A stretch of 64,000 bases of DNA from Sphingomonas sp. MA1305 (GTDB lineage: Bacteria; Pseudomonadota; Alphaproteobacteria; Sphingomonadales; Sphingomonadaceae). The notes under the pieces are model-generated. The model was not told where the DNA came from and did not search any database. It saw only the letters and a program-made list of their open reading frames with translations. The translations under genes were made by a program, and so were the position numbers. Location of the stretch: positions 28,499 through 92,498 of the forward strand of contig NZ_RCVT01000008.1 of assembly GCF_016107325.1 (NCBI RefSeq), in the 5' to 3' direction. Each line of letters opens with the position of its first letter. The stretch's first letter is position 1. Below are positions 7,074-15,839 of the stretch, piece after piece.

Positions 7074-8972
7074 GTGAAACAGAACGAAGAAGCGCGACTT
7101 GACGCGCTGTACCAGTTGAACCTGCTCGACACGCCTCCGAGCGCGAGCTTCGATCGCATCACGCGCATGGCGAGCCAGATCTTCAATCTGCCTATTTCGG
7201 CGGTATCACTGACCGATCGGGACCGGCAGTGGTTCAAATCGCGTGTCGGGGTCGAACATAGCTCCATACCGCGCGACAAGGCACCGTGCGCGCAGGTGGC
7301 GGAGACCACCGAGGTGCTGGTCATCCCCGACCTTCTCGCCGACAACTGCTATGCGACGAGCCTCCTGGCGGAAACAGGAGTTCGCTTCTACGCTGGCGTT
7401 CCGCTCGTTACCCGCGAAGGATTCGGCCTCGGCTCGCTTTGTGTGCTCGGCACGGAGCCGCGAACGGTGTCTGAGGTGGAGATGACCGGCCTGAGCGATC
7501 TGGCCGATATGGTCATGGTGCAGATCGAGATGCAGCACGCGTTCGGGCGCATCGATCCCCTCAGCGGCCTTCCCAACCGCACCCAGTTTCTCGACGATCT
7601 TGAAGACCTTGGTCGGGATGCGCCTGGCGAGCGGCGATATGCCGTGCTGCTCGACCTTGCCCGTAACGACCAGCTCAACAACGGCCTGCGCGTGAGGGGG
7701 CCTTCGTTCGTCGATGACATGGTGCAGGATGCCGCCAGGTCGCTCCGGGCAGCACTCGGCCCCGGACGAACGGCCTACCATGTCGCTGCAACGCAGTTTG
7801 CGTTCCTGTCCCCGCCTGAGCCGGAGCGGGACGCATATCTGGCGTTGCTCGGCTCGATGCTGGCGACAGCCCAGAATGCTTCCGTCGTTCGGTTCGCCAT
7901 GACCACCGCGATTGGCGTCACGTCCGTCATTCTTGGTGAGGCGGACCCGCGCGATGTGCTGCGCACCGCCTATAGCGCCGCCCAGGACGCCCGTGCGTCA
8001 GAGAACGCCGTTAGCCTCTACTCACCCGACGAGGACCGCGTTCACGGTCGCAGGTTCACGCTCCTCAACGATTTTGGTGCCGCGCTCGACCAGCCGGGTC
8101 AGCTCAGGCTCGTATTTCAGCCGCGGGTCGATGTCGCCTCGGGGCAGTGCGTCGGGGCGGAGGCGCTGCTCCGCTGGAAGCATCCTCGCTTGGGGGAAGT
8201 GTCACCCGGAGAGTTCATTCCGATCATCGAGCAGACCTCGCTTGCGAAGCCCACTACCGCATGGGTGCTTGATACGGCCATGCGACAGCTTGCAGCCTGG
8301 CGGAAAGAGGGGCTCGACCTTCAGCTTTCGATCAACGTCTCTGCGGCCAATCTCGAAGAAAGCGACTTCGCCGGACGCGTGCAGCTCTATCTCCTGAAGC
8401 ACCGGCTGCGCCCGGATGCGATCGAGCTGGAGGTGACGGAAAGTGCCGTGATGGAGAATGGCGGTCGCGCCATGACGCAGCTTCGCGAGCTGAAAGCCGC
8501 CGGGGTGCCGCTGGCAATCGACGATTTCGGCACGGGCTATAGCAGCCTTGCCTATCTCCAGCGCCTACCGGCGCGGGTGGTCAAGATCGACCAGTCATTC
8601 ATCCGGCACCTGGCGGAGGAAGAGCGGGAGCAAGCCCTTGTTCGTTCAATGATCACCCTCTCGCACGATCTGGGCTACCGCGTCGTTGCCGAAGGCGTTG
8701 AGAGCGCCGCCGCTGCGACGATGCTGGCCGGGATGGGGTGCGAGGAAGCACAGGGCTACCACTTCGCACGACCAATGGAGGCGGAGGATTTCCGGCAGTG
8801 GTTGGTTGCTTCGCGCAGTTTGCCGCTGAGGACCGCCACCGCATCCGAAGCAGCAGCAGGCGGACATCCTGGCCCGAGCCGGGTGCAACGCGATCCAGGG
8901 CTATCTTTTCGCAAAGCCGCTCTCGCCGGCTCAGGCCACCGATCTACTCGACCAGGCGGCACGCTCGGCTAA
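7074..8972 (+). CDS. GAF-GGDEF-EAL c-di-GMP signalling protein with degenerate GGDEF, 632 aa
   Basis: GTG start at 7074 with AGAGG 8 bases upstream. Residues about 20-155 are a GAF sensor domain (ITRMASQIFNLPISAVSLTD). Residues 160-300 are a GGDEF fold starting RIDPLSGLPNRTQFLDDLE, but the GGDEF loop is replaced by VAATQFAFL, so cyclase activity is not expected. Residues about 335-580 are an EAL phosphodiesterase with the EALLRW motif, DDFGTGYSSLAYL and KIDQSFI intact. It most likely hydrolyses c-di-GMP in response to a GAF ligand. The last 60 residues are unusual because the frame runs over a second, out-of-frame EAL remnant. Convergent with the alcohol dehydrogenase. Confidence 0.8.
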   Translation: MKQNEEARLDALYQLNLLDTPPSASFDRITRMASQIFNLPISAVSLTDRDRQWFKSRVGVEHSSIPRDKAPCAQVAETTEVLVIPDLLADNCYATSLLAETGVRFYAGVPLVTREGFGLGSLCVLGTEPRTVSEVEMTGLSDLADMVMVQIEMQHAFGRIDPLSGLPNRTQFLDDLEDLGRDAPGERRYAVLLDLARNDQLNNGLRVRGPSFVDDMVQDAARSLRAALGPGRTAYHVAATQFAFLSPPEPERDAYLALLGSMLATAQNASVVRFAMTTAIGVTSVILGEADPRDVLRTAYSAAQDARASENAVSLYSPDEDRVHGRRFTLLNDFGAALDQPGQLRLVFQPRVDVASGQCVGAEALLRWKHPRLGEVSPGEFIPIIEQTSLAKPTTAWVLDTAMRQLAAWRKEGLDLQLSINVSAANLEESDFAGRVQLYLLKHRLRPDAIELEVTESAVMENGGRAMTQLRELKAAGVPLAIDDFGTGYSSLAYLQRLPARVVKIDQSFIRHLAEEEREQALVRSMITLSHDLGYRVVAEGVESAAAATMLAGMGCEEAQGYHFARPMEAEDFRQWLVASRSLPLRTATASEAAAGGHPGPSRVQRDPGLSFRKAALAGSGHRSTRPGGTLG

Positions 8973-9013
8973 AGGCAGCTGCCTAGGTCCGTCGACATAC
9001 TTGGTCTCAAGCT
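8854..9013 (+). pseudogene. Out-of-frame remnant of a second EAL domain C-terminus
   Basis: In a frame different from the gene it overlaps, this reads QQADILARAGCNAIQGYLFA, then KPLSPAQATDLLDQAARS. This is the conserved end of another EAL protein (AGCxxxQGYLFxxP). It marks a recombination junction between two c-di-GMP genes. Confidence 0.6.
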
Positions 9014-9019
9014 GATCGA

Positions 9020-9052
9020 CACCGCCGCTGAACATAATCCACAGCGGCGGTG
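9020..9052. terminator. Bidirectional terminator-like hairpin
   Basis: Perfect 11-bp stem CACCGCCGCTG/CAGCGGCGGTG with an 11-base loop, between the converging EAL gene and the alcohol dehydrogenase. No T-run. Repeated at 57094-57126. Confidence 0.5.
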
Positions 9053-9096
9053 GCGATCGGCATCGATAAGCGTCCTGTTCCCGGTTGTTCCGCCAA

Positions 9097-10272
9097 TCAG
9101 CCGTGCGGCCGCATGACAACCTTGATTACACCTTCTTCCTTGTCGCGGAATTTAGCGTACATTTCTGGCGCGTCTTCAAGACTGGCCGGATGCGTGATCA
9201 CGAAGCTGGGATCGATCGCGCCCGCGACGATCTTATCCAGTAGCGGCTTGGTGTAACGTTGCACGTGGGTCTGCCCAAGCTTGATCGTCAGCCCCTTGTT
9301 CATCGCTGCACCGATCGGAAGCTTGTCACCCATCCCGACGTAGACGCCGGGCACGGAGACCGTGCCGCCCTTGCGGCAGCTCATGATCGCCTGCCGCAGG
9401 ACGTGGACGCGATCAGTGGCGAGCATCATGCTTGCCTTCACCTTGTCCATGACCGCGTCCGCCGCCCCGTGCGCGGCCGCCTCGCAGCCGACAGCATCGA
9501 TGCAGCTGTCGGGGCCCCGGCCCTTGGTTCGCGCCTGCAGCTCGTCATAGACATCGGTTTCGGCGAAGTTAATCGTCTCAGCGCCACCGGCCTCCGCCAT
9601 GGCGAGTCGCTCGGGCACCTCGTCGATCGCGATCACGCGGCCGGCGCCCATCATCAGCGCGGAGCGGATGGCGAACTGGCCGACCGGACCGCAGCCCCAG
9701 ATCGCGACGGTGTCGCCATGCTCGATCTGCGCATTCTCGGCGGCCATGTAGCCGGTCGGGAAGATATCCGATAGGAAGAGGGCCTGCTCATCGGTTACGT
9801 TGTCGGGAATCTTGATCGGACCGACATCCGCCATCGGCACCCGGAGATACTCCGCCTGGCCGCCGCAGTAGCCGCCCAGCATGTGGCTGAAGCCGAACAG
9901 CCCGGCGGGCGAATGGCCCATCGCCTTGGCGGCCATCTCGGCGTTCGGATTGGTCCGATCGCAGGCCGCAAACAGACCCTTCTTGCAGAACCAGCAATCG
10001 CCGCAGCTGATCGTGAACGGCACCACCACCCGGTCCCCGATCTTGAGGTTGGTGACCTCGGACCCGAGCGCCACGACCTCGCCCATGTTCTCGTGGCCGA
10101 GGATGTCGCCGGCCTCCATGGTGGGCTGGTAGCCATCCAGCAGGTGAAGGTCCGACCCGCAGATCGCGCAGGCGGTTACTTTGATGATCGCATCGCGCGG
10201 GTGCTTGATCTCGGGATCCGCGACGGTGTCGACGCGGACATCGCCTTTACCGTGCCAGCATAGTGCGCGCAT
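9097..10272 (-). CDS. Zinc-dependent alcohol/formaldehyde dehydrogenase, copy 1, 391 aa
   Basis: Medium-chain dehydrogenase starting MRALCWHGKGDVRVDTV. The catalytic zinc ligands are C in AICGSDLH and HE in GDILGHENMGEV. The structural zinc loop is CGDCWFCKKGLFAACD. The NAD-binding glycine motif is WGCGPVGQFAIR. It matches the glutathione-independent formaldehyde dehydrogenase-like group that oxidises small aldehydes or alcohols in the cytoplasm. The start at 10272 was chosen because it aligns with conserved MxAxxWxG starts; upstream frame extensions look non-coding. An apparently identical copy lies at 57171-58346. Aldehyde chemistry is a common theme of the window. Confidence 0.9.
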   Translation of the reverse strand: MRALCWHGKGDVRVDTVADPEIKHPRDAIIKVTACAICGSDLHLLDGYQPTMEAGDILGHENMGEVVALGSEVTNLKIGDRVVVPFTISCGDCWFCKKGLFAACDRTNPNAEMAAKAMGHSPAGLFGFSHMLGGYCGGQAEYLRVPMADVGPIKIPDNVTDEQALFLSDIFPTGYMAAENAQIEHGDTVAIWGCGPVGQFAIRSALMMGAGRVIAIDEVPERLAMAEAGGAETINFAETDVYDELQARTKGRGPDSCIDAVGCEAAAHGAADAVMDKVKASMMLATDRVHVLRQAIMSCRKGGTVSVPGVYVGMGDKLPIGAAMNKGLTIKLGQTHVQRYTKPLLDKIVAGAIDPSFVITHPASLEDAPEMYAKFRDKEEGVIKVVMRPHG

Positions 10273-10446
10273 GTCGTTTCCCCCATCTAATCGGACGTCC
10301 CCGTGGTAAGGACCTCGTCTAAGGCGCCCAACGCCTTGGGCTGCGGCATGGTTCCCGTCTGTCGGATCCGTGAACGAGCAGCCATTTCGGGCAGCGATCG
10401 GCGAGCTCACCCGCGACATCAGGCTCAAACTGTTCGTAAAACGGCC

Positions 10447-10460
10447 GGGGCTGTTGAAAA
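10447..10460 (+). repeat. IS end (left), GGGGCTGTTGAAAA
   Basis: The 14-base sequence recurs inverted at 17520-17533. It resembles ends of IS1182/IS5-type elements and lies just upstream of a truncated transposase of that type. Confidence 0.5.
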
Positions 10461-10523
10461 GGCCGAGTGATCCGATCGCGTTCCTAACGCGTTCCCTGCT
10501 TCGACACATCGGGAGCAGCGGCC

Positions 10524-11297
10524 ATGATGGGTGAGCAACAGCGAGGCGGCAAGGACGCAAGTTGGCGGGCGCTGGGAGCGATGAGCCCCGCCGATCACAT
10601 ACTACGCAGGATAGACAGGCTGATCGACCTGGGTGAGCTGCGCGATGCGCTCGCCCCGCACTACAGTCGCCGTGGGCGTCCCTCGATCGCGCCCGAATTG
10701 CTGGTTCGCATGTCACTGATCGCTCGCCTCTATGGCATCACGTCGGAACGCCGGCCGTGCGAGGAAGTCCGCTTCAACCTCGCCTACCGCTGGTTCTGCC
10801 GATTGCCGCTCGACGCGCCGGGGCCGCACGAAGACATCGAACTCGGCGGATTAGCCGCCTATTTTCGGTATCTCGACGAGGAAAAGGCCATAGCCGGAGC
10901 CGACGTGTTTCGAGCACAGGGGCTAAGCCACCTTTGTTACATAAAGGACAAGATCGTTTTTCCGACGTCTGACATCTTGAAGATATACAAAAATGCGAAG
11001 GATGCTGTGGCGTCGAAGAAAATAAAGGATCCTGCTGCGTGGCAGCCTGCGTTTCGTAATGCCCTAATCGCACAAATGATAAAACGTGATGCTGAATATA
11101 AGAGGGATTCGCGCCGAATTCTTTATCCAACATGGTTGCCGCCGCATCCCGACGAAGCAGAAGATCTCAAGCCGACTGCGGATGACCCAGCAAGGTCAAA
11201 CAATGAACGTGATGACGCCCTTGATCCTCGACTAAGGCGAACATCACGCAAGCCAGGTAGTTTCAAGCTAGCGTCAATCAAGTACGATCCGAGCTAA
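10524..11297 (+). pseudogene. Chimeric ORF: IS1182-like transposase N-terminus fused to an unknown C-terminus
   Basis: Residues 1 to about 100 are the N-terminal helical domain (DUF772) of an IS1182/IS5-type transposase: ILRRIDRLIDLGELRDALAP, RPSIAPELLVRM, then FNLAYRWFCRLPL. After about nt 10835 the sequence changes to EDIELGGLAAYFRYLDEEKA and a lysine-rich, clearly AT-richer segment (10920-11290) such as DILKIYKNAKDAVASKKIKD, unrelated to transposases. The transposase catalytic domain is missing. The C-terminal 155 residues are the end of a gene I do not recognise, perhaps of plasmid or phage origin given the base composition. The fusion is in frame but probably accidental. Confidence 0.6.
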
Positions 11298-11307
11298 ACT
11301 GAGGGAT

Positions 11308-11610
11308 CTAATAGTAGCGCGGCATCGGCCCCCATTGTGGGGTCTGGTCTGGAAGGTCGACCTCGATCTCGTCCACGTAACACCATCCCCAGCCCTCGGG
11401 TGGATCATAGCCTTCCATGATCGGATGGCCCGTCTTGTGATAGTGGGCCGTGGCGTGCCGATGCGGGGACTGGTCGCAGCAGCCCACATGCCCGCAGGTG
11501 CGGCAGATTCGAAGATGAACCCAGGGGCTGTCGATCTCGAGGCATTCTTGGCAACCGCGCGCGCTCGGTGTGACGTCGCGGACGGCCCCATTGTGCTGGC
11601 AAATGCTCAT
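11308..11610 (-). CDS. UBP-type zinc finger protein, 100 aa
   Basis: Nearly the whole protein is one ZnF-UBP domain: paired cysteines in GCQECLEI, then CRTCGHVGCCDQSPHRHATAH and HPIMEG. In eukaryotes this fold binds the free C-terminus of ubiquitin; in bacteria the ligand is unknown. The ATG at 11610 overlaps the stop of the upstream flavoprotein gene (ATGA), so the two are translationally coupled. This pairing with a cNMP/thioredoxin-reductase-like protein recurs in bacteria as far as I recall, which suggests a shared redox or signalling pathway. Zinc ligands appear complete. Confidence 0.8.
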   Translation of the reverse strand: MSICQHNGAVRDVTPSARGCQECLEIDSPWVHLRICRTCGHVGCCDQSPHRHATAHYHKTGHPIMEGYDPPEGWGWCYVDEIEVDLPDQTPQWGPMPRYY

Positions 11611-13250
11611 GGTTGCTCCTTGGTCGCTTGGCTCGCCAACATGGCGTGAATCTGGGAGACGACGGCCGCGCCCTCGCCGACAGCCGCGGCTACGCGCTTG
11701 GTCGAGGTAGCTCGCACGTCGCCGATCGCAAAGACCCCCGGCAGACTGGCTTCTAGGGGAAGGGGACCGTTGCCGGTCACGACGAACCCTTTGCCGTCAA
11801 TGTCAACGCAGTCGTGGAGCCAGCCGGTGTTCGGGTCGGCCCCAATGAAGAGGAAGAGATGATGGAGATTGCAGCGGTGCGTCGAACCATCGGTCCGGTT
11901 GCGGAAGGTGGCGGCCGACAGGCCGGATGACGCATCGCCTTCGAGCCCGACAACCTCGCTGCCCACATGCAGTTCGACGTTGGGAAGTGCGGCGATCCGC
12001 TCGATCAGGTAGCTCGACATGGTCTGCTCGAGCGGACGTCGAACGAACAGGTGAAGCTTTCGTACCTGCGGCGCAAGGAAGACGATGGCCTGGCCGGCGC
12101 TGTTACCGCCGCCCACCAGCGCCACTTCCTCGCCCGCGCAGAGCCGCGCCTCGATCGGCGATGCCCAATAGGAGACGCCGTTCCCCTCGAACTCGGCGAG
12201 GTTCGGAATGTCGGGTCGGCGATAGCTTGCCCCCGAGGCGATCACGATCGCCTTGGAGATCACGCGGGTGCCCCCCGCGATTTCGAGCGTCAGTTCCTTG
12301 CCCGAGCAGTCGAGCCGGTCGACATGCATCGGGACGGCGATCTCCGCGCCAAACTTGATCGCCTGATTGAAGGCGCGCCCAGCCAGCGCACGACCGGAAA
12401 TCCCAGTCGGGAAGCCCAGATAATTCTCGATCCGCGACGAGGCCCCGGCTTGGCCGCCTGTGTTGCGCCCGTCAAAGACGACTACCGAGAGCCCCTCCGA
12501 CGCGGCATAGACGGCCGCCGCCAGCCCGGCCGGACCGGCACCGACGATCGCGACATCGAACCGCGCGCCATCCTTGATCGACGGCGTAATGCCGAGGCAG
12601 GTCGCGAGCTCGAGTTCGGTCGGATCGCGCAGGAAAGTGCCGTCAGGGCAGACGATCAGCGGCAGTTCGGCCGCTGATATACCAAGCCGCTCGATCAGCG
12701 CCTTGCCTTCTGCGTCGGTCGTCGCGTCCAGCACGAGGTTGGGATAGCCGGCACGGGTGAGGAACACCTGCAGCCCGACAACTTTCGGGTTCGAGGGAGC
12801 TCCCACCAGGATAGTCCCGGCCTCCGCATCCTCGATGAGCTCGACCCGGCGCAGGATGAGCGCGCGCATGACGATTTCGCCGAGATCGGCTGTCCCGATC
12901 ATCAACGCACGAAGGTGCGGTGCGTCGAACGGGATGGCGATGCAGCCATCAGGCCCCGCGCGCCCTGCCGAGATGGAAGGACGGCCGGCCAGGGCGTTCA
13001 CCTCGCCGCTAAACTGGCCGACACCGTAACTCGTGACGGATGTCTCGCCTTTAAGGCCGCGTCGCCGGGTCAGCTCGATCTCACCTTCGATCACGAGCCA
13101 TGAGGGGGTGCCGACGGCCCCGATCGAAAAGACAGCCTCGCCGGGCGCGAAGCGTTGCTCCGGACCGCTCGCGAACCTGCGCGCGCTGTCGACCTGGTGG
13201 GCGGTCAGCGTCGGGAAGATCTGGTCTTTGCGGGTTTCCAAAATGCCCAT
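11607..13250 (-). CDS. Cyclic nucleotide-binding/thioredoxin reductase-like flavoprotein, 547 aa
   Basis: Residues about 15-140 are a Crp-like cNMP-binding domain (FAPGEAVFSIGAVGTPSWLV, then GQFSGEVNALAGRPS). Residues 150-225 are a linker like a degenerate thioredoxin fold. Residues 235-545 are a thioredoxin reductase-type FAD/NADPH module with VAIVGAGPAGLAAAVYAASE, VALVGGGNSAGQA and GVFAIGDVRA. The redox CxxC of true thioredoxin reductase is absent: the position reads GVSYWASPIE. It therefore cannot reduce thioredoxin by the usual dithiol route. Electron transfer gated by a nucleotide is an inference. The start at 13250 (MGILETRK) has GAGGA upstream; ATG 13277 is an alternative. Coupled to the UBP zinc finger gene. 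Confidence 0.8.
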   Translation of the reverse strand: MGILETRKDQIFPTLTAHQVDSARRFASGPEQRFAPGEAVFSIGAVGTPSWLVIEGEIELTRRRGLKGETSVTSYGVGQFSGEVNALAGRPSISAGRAGPDGCIAIPFDAPHLRALMIGTADLGEIVMRALILRRVELIEDAEAGTILVGAPSNPKVVGLQVFLTRAGYPNLVLDATTDAEGKALIERLGISAAELPLIVCPDGTFLRDPTELELATCLGITPSIKDGARFDVAIVGAGPAGLAAAVYAASEGLSVVVFDGRNTGGQAGASSRIENYLGFPTGISGRALAGRAFNQAIKFGAEIAVPMHVDRLDCSGKELTLEIAGGTRVISKAIVIASGASYRRPDIPNLAEFEGNGVSYWASPIEARLCAGEEVALVGGGNSAGQAIVFLAPQVRKLHLFVRRPLEQTMSSYLIERIAALPNVELHVGSEVVGLEGDASSGLSAATFRNRTDGSTHRCNLHHLFLFIGADPNTGWLHDCVDIDGKGFVVTGNGPLPLEASLPGVFAIGDVRATSTKRVAAAVGEGAAVVSQIHAMLASQATKEQP

Positions 13251-13449
13251 GGGAACGCTAATCCTCGACGAGTTCATGTTGTCAGATGCTGCGGGGCGCC
13301 GGCTCGCTCCCGCAAGCTTTGCTCTGCGCGATGATTTGGCAAGGGCGCGGACTGTGCCTCCGGGCACAAGCATGTTTCACTCTCTCCGGTTGCCCTGCGC
13401 TGCGGGGAGTGTGAGCGTGCCGACGAACCCGCTGAGAAAGGACCGCCAA

Positions 13450-13746
13450 TTGTCCTCCCATGTGAAGATCGTTGCTGTGCTCGGCGCCAAGCCTGGCAAG
13501 GCTGATGCGCTCGAGGCGCTGCTGCGTGGAATGTTGGCGCCAAGCCGGGCCGAAACCGGCAACCTGCGATATGATCTCTGGCAGGAGCCTGCACCGTCTG
13601 GTCGGTTCGTGCTCGACGAGCTCTATACCGATCAGGCGGCGGTCGACGCCCACCGGGCGACCCCGCACTTCCCGAGCTATCTGGGACAGATCGAGGGGCT
13701 CGCCGAACGGCTGGCGGTCGTTGTCCATCCCCTCGACATAGGCTGA
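13450..13746 (+). CDS. Antibiotic biosynthesis monooxygenase (ABM) family protein, 98 aa
   Basis: TTG start at 13450, with GAAAGGA upstream, gives a 98-residue protein that aligns end to end with the ABM protein at 37574-37870, including the VKIVAVL start, GNLRYDLWQ, RFVLDELY and AHRATPHF blocks. ABM proteins are small ferredoxin-like dimers, often quinol monooxygenases or heme-fold enzymes. GTG 13462 is a possible alternative start. The gene stands alone between the flavoprotein gene and a broken reductase. The substrate is unknown. Confidence 0.7.
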   Translation: MSSHVKIVAVLGAKPGKADALEALLRGMLAPSRAETGNLRYDLWQEPAPSGRFVLDELYTDQAAVDAHRATPHFPSYLGQIEGLAERLAVVVHPLDIG

Positions 13747-13763
13747 ACGAAGCTCCTCGCCGT

Positions 13764-15130
13764 TCATTCGAGACTGCCTGCAATTGTCGGCAGAAGTTCG
13801 GAGACGGTCGGATGGATATGCACGGTCTGCCGCAGGCGATCAGCGGTGGCGTCGTTCGCCATCATATCGAGGATGCAATGGATCGCCTCGTCGCCAGAGG
13901 TGCCTCATATCGTTCCGCCCAAAATCCGGTCCGTCTCCGCGTCGACCACGATTTCCATGAACCCTGCCGTCTCATCTTTCTCCACCGCACGCCCTACCCT
14001 CGACATGGGGCGGCGGCCGACCTTTACGCTGCGCCCTGACGATCGCGCCTTATCCGCGCTGATTCCGACCCGGCCGAGAGGCGGGTCGGTGTAGAGCGCG
14101 TAGCAGGCGATCCGGTCGGTGACCTTGCGATCCGCGCCGTCCAGGAGGTTCTCTGCGACGATCTCGAAATCATTGTAGCTCGTGTGGGTGAAGGCGCCGC
14201 GGCCGTTGCAGTCACCGAGCGCCCAGACACCGGGCGCGGTCGTCTCGAGCCGATCATTCACGCGGATATAGCCGCGCTCGTCGATCTTGATGCCGGCGGC
14301 CTCGAGGCCCAGATCGCCCGTGTTGGGGATGCGGCCAACGGCCATCAGGACATGGCTCGCGATAATTGCCGGCGCGCCGTGCGCGCACGTCAGGCCTACC
14401 TCGATCTTGTCCCCGTGAGGCGCGAAGCGGATACACTCGGCGTGCGTCCGGATTGTGATCCCTTCGTCCGCAAAAATGCGCTGCAATTCGGCCGAGACCC
14501 GCTCGTCCTCCCGGCCCACCAGGCGTTCGCCCTTTTCGACGACGGTCACTTCGGCACCGAAGCGGTGGAACGCCTGGGCGAATTCCAGGCCGACATAGCT
14601 TCCGCCGATCACGACCAGATGCGCCGGCACGGTGGAAAGCTTCAGGATGGAGCTGTTGGTGAGAAGCGGAACATCGGCGACGCCCGGCATGTCGGGAATG
14701 AAGGCCCGGCCGCCGACGTTGATGAAAATCTTGGCGGCGGTCAGAAGGTCGTCACCAACCCGAACCGATCTGCCGCCCTCGAACCGCGCGTGACCGAAGA
14801 TGAGGGTGCAGTTTTCCAGGCCGCGCAGCCATTCCTCATCGCGTCCCTGCGCATCCGAAGACACCCTGCTGGTGCGCGCATGGACGCGCCCCATGTCGAT
14901 GCTGATCGGACCCGTGACGACGCCGTACTCGGCACCGCGGCGCGCGAGATGCGCGGCGTAGGCTGAGGCCACCATCGTCTTGGTCGGCATGCAGCCGGTA
15001 TGACGCATGTGCCGCCCACCAGATGGCGCTCGACGATCGCGACCCTTTGTCCTGCGGTGGAAAGGCGGGCGGCGAGGGCGGGGCCAGCCTGGCCGGCACC
15101 GATGATGATCGCGTCGAAATGCTTCTCCAT
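13764..15130 (-). pseudogene. Mercuric reductase-like FAD oxidoreductase, broken by a frameshift and a premature stop
   Basis: Starts MEKHFDAIIIGAGQAGPALA at ATG 15130. One base is missing near 15000: the DNA reads GTCATACCGGCTGC where GTCAATACCGGCTGC would give the active-site CVNTGC. This puts the frameshift inside the redox disulfide. After the shift the frame continues GCMPTKTMVASAYAAH through NAD and dimerisation domains. It then meets an in-frame TGA at 13905-13907, where a codon for the conserved ILGTSGDE block is expected, and 46 further codons of family-like sequence follow to a natural stop at 13764. The full length would be about 455 residues. Two independent lesions argue for a real pseudogene. 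Relatives are pyridine nucleotide-disulfide oxidoreductases of uncertain substrate. Confidence 0.75.
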
Positions 15131-15839
15131 AGGACTCCGCCTCCCTGCTCGTGCTGGGTGACGAGCGCGTTCGGAACATCCGAGCCTATCGTTCTGACCG
15201 GCATCGCGTCGAGGGCTACCGCGCGCCTTCCCGCGATATTCATAACGTTTAACCGGGATTTACATGGCGGCCGTCGTGCGCGGATGAGATGAAGGGAGAG
15301 TCGATTGTTAGGTGTAGGCGCTCGCAATCGTAGCGGCGTCTGCTCGTCATTGGAGCGATTTCCTGCTCACGCTCTCTGCCACTGGCGCATGACCCCATAC
15401 TCGGATTAGCTGCCAATGTGCTCGCCATCATCCGGCGATGCTCGCAATCGGAGATGCCAGCTCACATTATCTGCTCCGGGCGTATGCTAGAGGCGGGTTC
15501 CTCTCACGGACCGAATCGTCCCGTTTCTCCGTCTCCAACCGGCCATTTTGGGAATGAGCAATCGGGAACATATTTTGGGAAAACGGCTGTCTCCTTGCCG
15601 TCCAGCGCGCCTTGCGACCGTCAGCCGTCCCGACCATCCTTCGTTTTCGGGAAGGGCAAGACTGGCAGGCAGCCACTTGCATTGGCCGCTACCAACAGCA
15701 TTATGACGTAACGGATTGCTATGCCGTCCGCTCGCAGTGCCGGCGACGAACTCGGTGCCATCGAAAGGCTGTCAATGTTCAAGGGGCGGAGCAAGGACGA
15801 GAGGCATTCGAGGCCGTTGCAGAACTCGACGATTTGAAC
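15131..15839. other. Gap of about 700 bp without a recognisable gene
   Basis: Short open frames exist on both strands but none has a family pattern, good start or consistent codon use. Around 15541-15586 the motif TTTTGGGAA occurs twice with a further CGGGAAC between. The segment probably holds the promoter of the downstream lipoprotein gene. Confidence 0.4.

Larger units (their letters stand above)
9008..10281. repeat. 1.27-kb duplicated segment, copy 1
   Basis: Apparently identical to 57082-58355 at a constant offset of 48074. It covers a hairpin, the whole alcohol dehydrogenase gene and 9 bases before its start. Both copies follow an EAL-domain gene end, but outside these limits the flanks are diverged, not identical. 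Confidence 0.85.

Noticed and set aside
13905..13907. TGA as recoding in the mercuric reductase-like gene
   Set aside because: The same gene also has a frameshift in its active site, so decay is the simpler explanation.
15418..15711. Short frame before the lipoprotein gene as a real gene
   Set aside because: No ribosome site, no motif, and strong Ser/Pro/Arg bias of a non-coding frame.
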